Assembly (NCBI RefSeq): GCF_001456025.1
Contig: NZ_LMTZ01000167.1
Location: forward strand, 1 to 46,367
Source: Mastigocoleus testarum BC008
GTDB taxonomy: Bacteria; Cyanobacteriota; Cyanobacteriia; Cyanobacteriales; Nostocaceae
Direction: 5' to 3'
Length of the DNA stretch: 46,367 bases
The notes beneath the pieces were generated by a model. It had not been told where the DNA came from. It saw only the letters and a program-made list of their open reading frames with translations, and made no database searches. Positions 43,001 through 46,367 of the stretch are shown one piece after another. How positions within the stretch are numbered: the stretch's first letter is position 1; every line of letters starts with the position of its first letter. The position numbers were made by a program, and so were the translations under genes.

Positions 43001-43030
43001 ATGATATCACGGCGAAAAAATGGCAGTCAA
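43001..43030 (-). promoter_or_regulatory. sigma70-type promoter of thrC
   Basis: On the minus strand, TTGACT (43030-43025) and TATCAT (43006-43001) are separated by 18 bp, giving a predicted start near 42994 and a leader of about 30 nt with the ribosome-binding sequence GGGGGA. Confidence 0.65.
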
Positions 43031-43032
43031 AC

Positions 43033-43057
43033 AATCCCGACTATTTTTGTCGGGATT
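43033..43057. repeat. 9-bp inverted repeat adjoining the thrC -35 box
   Basis: AATCCCGAC (43033-43041) and GTCGGGATT (43049-43057) are exact inverse copies around a 7-nt loop, 2 bp upstream of the predicted thrC -35 hexamer. It could be an operator, or a terminator of something reading from the right. The 43058-43497 gap holds a palindrome copy but no gene. Confidence 0.6.
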
Positions 43058-43211
43058 AATAAAATCATGAGTAAAGTAGGTGTAATTGTGTCAAGAGGTA
43101 CATAATTTTAGAAAAATTTCAATGGTTTGCAGCCAAGGATTTATCAATTCTAAAGATTACGAAAATAAAAGGTTCTACCAATTTGGAAAAATAATCAAAC
43201 AAATAGATTTC

Positions 43212-43241
43212 TGTAGAGACGTTGCATGCAACGTCTCTACA
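43212..43241. repeat. dispersed GAGACGTTGCATGC palindrome, copy 4
   Basis: A 30-nt perfect palindrome identical to the copy at 5433-5462, in the gap between thrC and the glycosyltransferase gene. A GC-rich repeat (GGTACGCTTACGCGTTTGG) follows at about 43260-43278. Confidence 0.92.
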
Positions 43242-43497
43242 ATATTTATTCTTACCTACGGTACGCTTACGCGTTTGGAGGCACTACGTGTATGACTAAA
43301 GTCACGCTACCGCTAACAGCAAGAGACGTGCAAACATCTTTGATGCGGCTAACACAAATAATTTAGGATTGCTATAGAACGGTAAATTCCAAGTACACAG
43401 TTTTTAAATGAGCGGTGTATTTTAGGCTCCTTGAAAACTACTGCTAACAATTGTTAGATAAGCTAATCTACTAATTGCAGTTGAAGAGACTGATACG

Positions 43498-44499
43498 ATG
43501 AGAAAGTTGTACTTCTTGCTTCCAGGAACCGATGGTAAGTTTGCTTGTGGTGGTTTGTGGGCGGAGTTAAAAACCTTTAACCTTGTAAAACAGGTATGTA
43601 GCGCCAATGTTGTTACTTACCGTCAACGAGAAAAGGACAAGCCGTTTTTAGATGATGTACTGAAGCAGTCAAACTTAGATGATGTAATCTTTATTGTTAG
43701 TTGGGGATTTGATGTTGCGAAACTTGCAACGAAGTTAAAACAATATAATGTGGTTTACCATGCCCATAGTACAGACTATGGTTTCAGTTTACCTGCAAGC
43801 ATCCCGATCGTTACTGTTAGTCGCCACACCATGGGATATTGGGGTAAAAATTCACCTAATTCACTGATTTACTATTTACCCAATCAAATAAGCGATGAAT
43901 TTCAAAATTTAAATTTGTCACGGGACATCGATGTTTTAGTACAAGCGCGCAAATCTTCCGAATATTTAATGGAAAAATTAATTCCTGCTTTGCAAAAGCA
44001 ATGCAAGGTGGAGGTAGTTAATTCTTATGTAGAAGATTTACCGGGTTTATTTAACCAAGCCAAAGTTTACCTTTATGATTCCGCTGAATATTGGGCTTTA
44101 CAGGGAGTAACTGAAGGTTTTGGTTTGCAACCGATGGAAGCTTTAGCTTGTGGATGTCAGGTTTTCTCTAGTATTAATAGTGGTTTATCAGATTATTTAG
44201 ATCCTGGATTTAATAGTTATAAGATTGCTGCATATTCCCAGGAGTATGACGTACAACGTATATTAAAAAATGTCTGTAATTGGACACCACCAGAACTACC
44301 CGCTCATTTTTTCACTGAATATCGCCGTGAAAGTATAATTCAGCGTTTACAGGTGATTTTAAATGACTTAAATGACTTTTTTACACATAAACAGCAATAT
44401 AAACCTGATATTGAAAGTCTGACTAAAATTCGATTTGCTAAATTATTTGCTCAAAGCGCTTACAAGAAAATTAAGAAAAAGTATTTTACTCGTTCTTAG
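43498..44499 (+). CDS. glycosyltransferase family 4-like protein
   Basis: A 333-aa GT-B type transferase. The N-terminal half has a short donor/acceptor loop, LPGTDGKFACGGLWAELKTF. The C-terminal half has the nucleotide-sugar signature EGFGLQPMEALACGCQVFSS near residues 208-227, the GT4 'E-x7-E' motif. The middle carries VYHAHSTDYGFSLPASIPIV with the histidines common in GT4 acceptors. It lacks a signal peptide and membrane segments, so it acts at the cytoplasmic side, perhaps in polysaccharide or glycolipid synthesis. No other sugar genes are adjacent. The ATG at 43498 is used. The 3' end overlaps a gene fragment on the other strand. Confidence 0.82.
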   Translation: MRKLYFLLPGTDGKFACGGLWAELKTFNLVKQVCSANVVTYRQREKDKPFLDDVLKQSNLDDVIFIVSWGFDVAKLATKLKQYNVVYHAHSTDYGFSLPASIPIVTVSRHTMGYWGKNSPNSLIYYLPNQISDEFQNLNLSRDIDVLVQARKSSEYLMEKLIPALQKQCKVEVVNSYVEDLPGLFNQAKVYLYDSAEYWALQGVTEGFGLQPMEALACGCQVFSSINSGLSDYLDPGFNSYKIAAYSQEYDVQRILKNVCNWTPPELPAHFFTEYRRESIIQRLQVILNDLNDFFTHKQQYKPDIESLTKIRFAKLFAQSAYKKIKKKYFTRS

Positions 44500-44698
44500 G
44501 GGGTGTTTGGAAAACTATATTACTTACCCAGTCAATAAACCGAAATAGTTTAATGATATCTTCTTTTTGATAAGCTCTTTCGTATAGGCGTTTCGTCAGA
44601 TAAAGTTTCCAGTATTTTCGTACCTCATTGTCTTGGCGTGTTTCTTTCGCCTTGATATGAGCCATCACAACTGTAGCAAAAGGATTTGAACTTGCTTC
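44486..44698 (-). pseudogene. C-terminal fragment of an Rpn / PD-(D/E)XK nuclease-family protein, cut by IS630
   Basis: A 71-codon frame with no start of its own at the break reads SSNPFATVVMAHIKAKETR followed by KYWKLYLTKRLYER and QKEDIIKLFRFIDWV. This is the conserved back half of cyanobacterial Rpn-type (transposase_31/PD-(D/E)XK) proteins. The frame enters directly from the IS630 left end at 44700. The missing N-terminal part is not found beyond the other end of the element at 46099, so the insertion was followed by deletion or rearrangement. After FIDWV the usual C-terminal sequence is also lost. Confidence 0.75.
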
Positions 44699-44713
44699 TA
44701 GTAGTCTTTTTCA

Positions 44714-45451
44714 TTAGTTTTGATGGGTTGGATAAATCTTAGAAAGCTTATTCCTAGCGTCTTCTGTACGAAAACGCCAATCTATACAAATCTTTTTAAG
44801 ATTGCGATCTGCTTGCAGCAGCGCTTCGCTATCGCACTCCCAGGTGGAAACTTCTTTTTCTAAAGTTTCAACATCTGGAATTCGTCGACTTAAACATTGT
44901 CGTACAAGTACAGATAACTCAGATTCAACCATATTTAGCCAGCTACCATGTTTAGGTGTATGGTGAATCTCTAATTTTTTCGCAATTCTTCTGGCTTCAA
45001 CTGGCTCAAATACTTCATATAAAGCAGCGATAGTATGAGTATTTAAATTATCCATTACCAATCGAATTACTTCAGAATTAGAGAAATGAATATCAACTAA
45101 TTCTTTCATACAATAAGCAAAGTCAACCTTAGTTCTTCTTTGAGTAACTTTAATATGTCTCCATCCTAAATATGGAGCAAAAAATGCGAACAAATTACAA
45201 GTTCCATTACGCTCATATTCATAATCAATTTTTTCTTTTTTACCTGGCTTATCTTGGGTTTTAGGGGCAGGTGGTATGGAGTGATGCACATCCTCAATTA
45301 ATGGACATAATTTTTCATCAAAGCATATCAATGGATGTCCCAGATCTATTGGTTGAGCGTATAAATCAAGGACATCTTCCATTTTAGAGACAAATTCCGA
45401 GCTAACTTTAGGAATGCACCATTGTTGCTTCAACCAAGGCTTTAATTCATT
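44714..45451 (-). CDS. IS630 transposase, DDE catalytic part (reached by -1 frameshift)
   Basis: This frame has no good start; it continues the upstream frame after a -1 shift at the A8 run 45450-45457, giving KKNELKPWLKQQWCIP, the normal family sequence. The catalytic residues lie in ICFDEKL (first D), RLVMDNLNTH (second D) and HHTPKHGSWLNMVESEL (E), so the DDE triad is complete. A TTG at 45433 could only give a truncated protein. The C-terminus ends 13 bp from the left inverted repeat. Function therefore depends on ribosomal frameshifting or, if none occurs, this is a frameshifted transposase. Confidence 0.88.
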   Translation of the reverse strand, partial: NELKPWLKQQWCIPKVSSEFVSKMEDVLDLYAQPIDLGHPLICFDEKLCPLIEDVHHSIPPAPKTQDKPGKKEKIDYEYERNGTCNLFAFFAPYLGWRHIKVTQRRTKVDFAYCMKELVDIHFSNSEVIRLVMDNLNTHTIAALYEVFEPVEARRIAKKLEIHHTPKHGSWLNMVESELSVLVRQCLSRRIPDVETLEKEVSTWECDSEALLQADRNLKKICIDWRFRTEDARNKLSKIYPTHQN

Positions 45452-45879
45452 TTTTTTAATGTGCGAAAAACTGTACTCTCACTCACAGCATCAACTACTT
45501 CTAAACTCACTAATCTATCCGCTAACATTTTTAAAGTCCAACGACCATAACCACTTGGCGGATTGCTGCAAGTTGTTGCGATTAAATATGCCTCTGCTGT
45601 ACTTGTTAACTTCGGTGGTTTGCCACTGCGTGGACGCTCTTTAAGTGTTGTTTCTAAACTTTCGGTGCAGAATTGTTTACGAGTTCTTTCAATAGTTGGA
45701 ATTGATATATGTAAAGTAGAAGATATTGTTTTATCAGTCTTACCCTCAGAAGCCATTAATAGAGTGTGTGCTCTACGAATTGCTCTAGCACTTGAAGAAC
45801 CTTTTCTTACAATATCAAGTAGTTGCTGCCTTTGTTCTCCTGTAAGATAAACTTTATACTTCATCGCTAATACACCCAT
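45442..45879 (-). CDS. IS630 transposase, N-terminal helix-turn-helix part
   Basis: The frame encodes the DNA-binding half: YLTGEQRQQLLDIVRKGSSS, ARAIRRAHTLLMASEGKTDK and STLHISIPTIERTRKQF (first helix-turn-helix), then LKERPRSGKPPKLTSTAEAY and a second winged-helix segment, SGYGRWTLKMLADRLVSL followed by VSESTVFRTLKK. It ends at a TAA shortly after the A8 run. The most plausible start is the ATG at 45879 (MGVLAMKYK) or 45864; the longer frame to 45918 runs into the GC-rich repeat. Confidence 0.88.
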   Translation of the reverse strand: MGVLAMKYKVYLTGEQRQQLLDIVRKGSSSARAIRRAHTLLMASEGKTDKTISSTLHISIPTIERTRKQFCTESLETTLKERPRSGKPPKLTSTAEAYLIATTCSNPPSGYGRWTLKMLADRLVSLEVVDAVSESTVFRTLKKMN

Positions 45880-45918
45880 CTTTATCCCGTTCGGCGTAGC
45901 CATGCGATCGCTGAGCAC

Positions 45919-46045
45919 GCGCTGACGCGTTCGGCTTGCCGCGTCTTAGGCTCATGCCCGCAGGCTTATCGCAGACCTGTGGGGCGATCTGCAAGCAGGT
46001 GGCTACGCCTATCGCAGTCCGCTTGTGGACTTAAAAGTCCACATC
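45919..46045. repeat. GC-rich palindromic repeats inside the IS630 element
   Basis: A mosaic of short inverted repeats follows the transposase start: a HIP1 octamer at about 45904, CGCGCTGACGCGTTCGG, GGCGATCTGCAAGCAGGTGG, and GTGGACTT-AA-AAGTCCAC at 46024-46041. The same sort of sequence is found in ordinary gaps of this window, so a dispersed repeat has probably inserted into or been captured by the IS. Confidence 0.7.
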
Positions 46046-46194
46046 GCTTAATTAATTAGTATAGGATAAAACCCATCAAAACTAATGAAAAGGACTACTA
46101 GTGTCTATAGCGTTATATGGGGATTAGCGACTGGGGTAAGTCCAAACCTAACAGCAAAGAGAAAAAGAGTAATTAATAATACCAATTATCAACA

Positions 46195-46238
46195 ACTCCT
46201 TACTCCTTACTTTTTACTTTTTACTTCTTACTTCTCAA
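46195..46238. repeat. STRR (CTTACTT/TTTTACT units) before the kinase fragment
   Basis: Tandem ACTCCTT, ACTTTTT and ACTTCTT heptamers run up to the base before the ATG at 46239. No gene is seen between the IS630 end and this repeat. Confidence 0.85.
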
Positions 46239-46367
46239 ATGATTACTTTTGTGGTGACAGACACTGGAATTGGGATGTCGCCAAGACAGCGGGAGCAGTT
46301 ATTTCAGCCATTTACTCAAGGGGATGCTTCAACTACAAAAAGATATGGTGGAACTGGTTTAGGTTTA
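46239..46367 (+). CDS. histidine-kinase ATPase domain fragment (runs off right edge)
   Basis: The 43 codons to the window end read MITFVVTDTGIGMSP, then the F box LFQPFTQGDAS, and KRYGGTGLGL. These are the G1, F and G2 boxes of a HATPase_c domain, in order and correctly spaced. The dimerisation helix with the phospho-histidine and the N box should lie upstream, but upstream there is only an STRR, so the gene is 5'-truncated and probably a remnant. The 3' continuation is outside the window. Confidence 0.8.
   Translation, partial: MITFVVTDTGIGMSPRQREQLFQPFTQGDASTTKRYGGTGLGL

Larger units (their letters stand above)
44701..46098 (-). mobile_element. IS630-family insertion sequence, 1398 bp
   Basis: The ends GTAGTC...GACTAC carry 29-bp terminal inverted repeats with one mismatch (left end GTAGTCTTTTTCATTAGTTT, then TGATGGGTT). 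TA dinucleotides flank the element at 44699-44700 and 46099-46100, as expected for IS630/Tc1-type insertion. Two minus-strand frames encode the helix-turn-helix and DDE parts of the transposase, joined across an A8 run. The stretch beyond the transposase start (about 45919-46045) is filled with GC-rich palindromic repeats, which makes the element longer than the usual 1.1-1.2 kb. Confidence 0.92.

Noticed and set aside
43086..43295. 69-aa plus-strand frame upstream of the glycosyltransferase
   Set aside because: It reads through the palindrome and a GC-rich repeat and lacks a start signal or domain.

Overview
The window looks like chromosomal DNA of a filamentous, probably heterocyst-forming cyanobacterium (Nostocales; a Calothrix/Rivularia/Nostoc-like genome). 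The reasons are: many HIP1 octamers (GCGATCGC), heptamer-type short tandem repeats (STRRs) filling intergenic gaps, dispersed perfect palindromes built on GAGACGTTGCATGC, an AT-rich background, and gene content typical of the group: membrane-anchored cytochrome c6, NIL-domain ferredoxin, FeSOD, DUF3616, DUF1499, a urea ABC transporter with an NtcA-type promoter, and bilin-GAF-like and CheB/CheR hybrid kinases. The genus is inference; no rRNA or tRNA gene was seen.

Layout. 1-1.5 kb: the N-terminal part of a DUF4277/IS1634-type transposase runs off the left edge, followed by an unrecognised small protein and a 39-bp tandem repeat. 1.5-9.4 kb: hisS, an exported alpha carbonic anhydrase, a lipoprotein-like cytochrome c6, an exported TPR protein, a Tat-exported flavin amine oxidase and FeSOD (sodB). 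9.8-17.3 kb: small conserved proteins, a phasin-like protein, a membrane-anchored FKBP, DUF3616, a NIL-ferredoxin divergent from a TxlA/HCF164-like thioredoxin, and a DUF21/CBS membrane protein. 17.6-23.7 kb: the urtABCDE operon behind a near-perfect NtcA-activated promoter, with STRRs in several of its spacers.

24.4-31.2 kb: a 529-aa protein of unknown function whose base composition looks richer in GC than its neighbours, a small membrane protein, murG, an NTF2-like exported protein, an SDR, a GNAT acetyltransferase and DUF1499. 31.2-40.2 kb is a signalling block: a response regulator followed by a GAF-GAF histidine kinase whose first GAF has the Cys-His bilin-attachment signature of cyanobacteriochromes; divergent from it, a 1634-aa CheB-CheR-PAS-kinase-receiver hybrid; then an orphan receiver-coiled-coil protein that seems cut off by a decayed IS200/IS605-type TnpB remnant.

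41.1-46.4 kb: a CysO/MoaD-like sulfur carrier next to threonine synthase, a glycosyltransferase, and a mobile-DNA junction. The junction holds an IS630-family element with 29-bp terminal inverted repeats, TA flanks and a transposase split at an A8 slippery run; it abuts a decapitated Rpn-family nuclease fragment. A fragment of a histidine-kinase ATPase domain runs off the right edge. A 105-bp MITE at 6.8 kb carries the same ends as this IS630 element and has one of the dispersed palindromes at its core.

I did not find an obvious new multi-gene defence or biosynthetic system. The strongest leads are the signalling block, the unknown protein at 24.4 kb, the sulfur carrier/threonine synthase pair, a possible small RNA ending at 4.45 kb, and the linked IS630/MITE/palindrome family.
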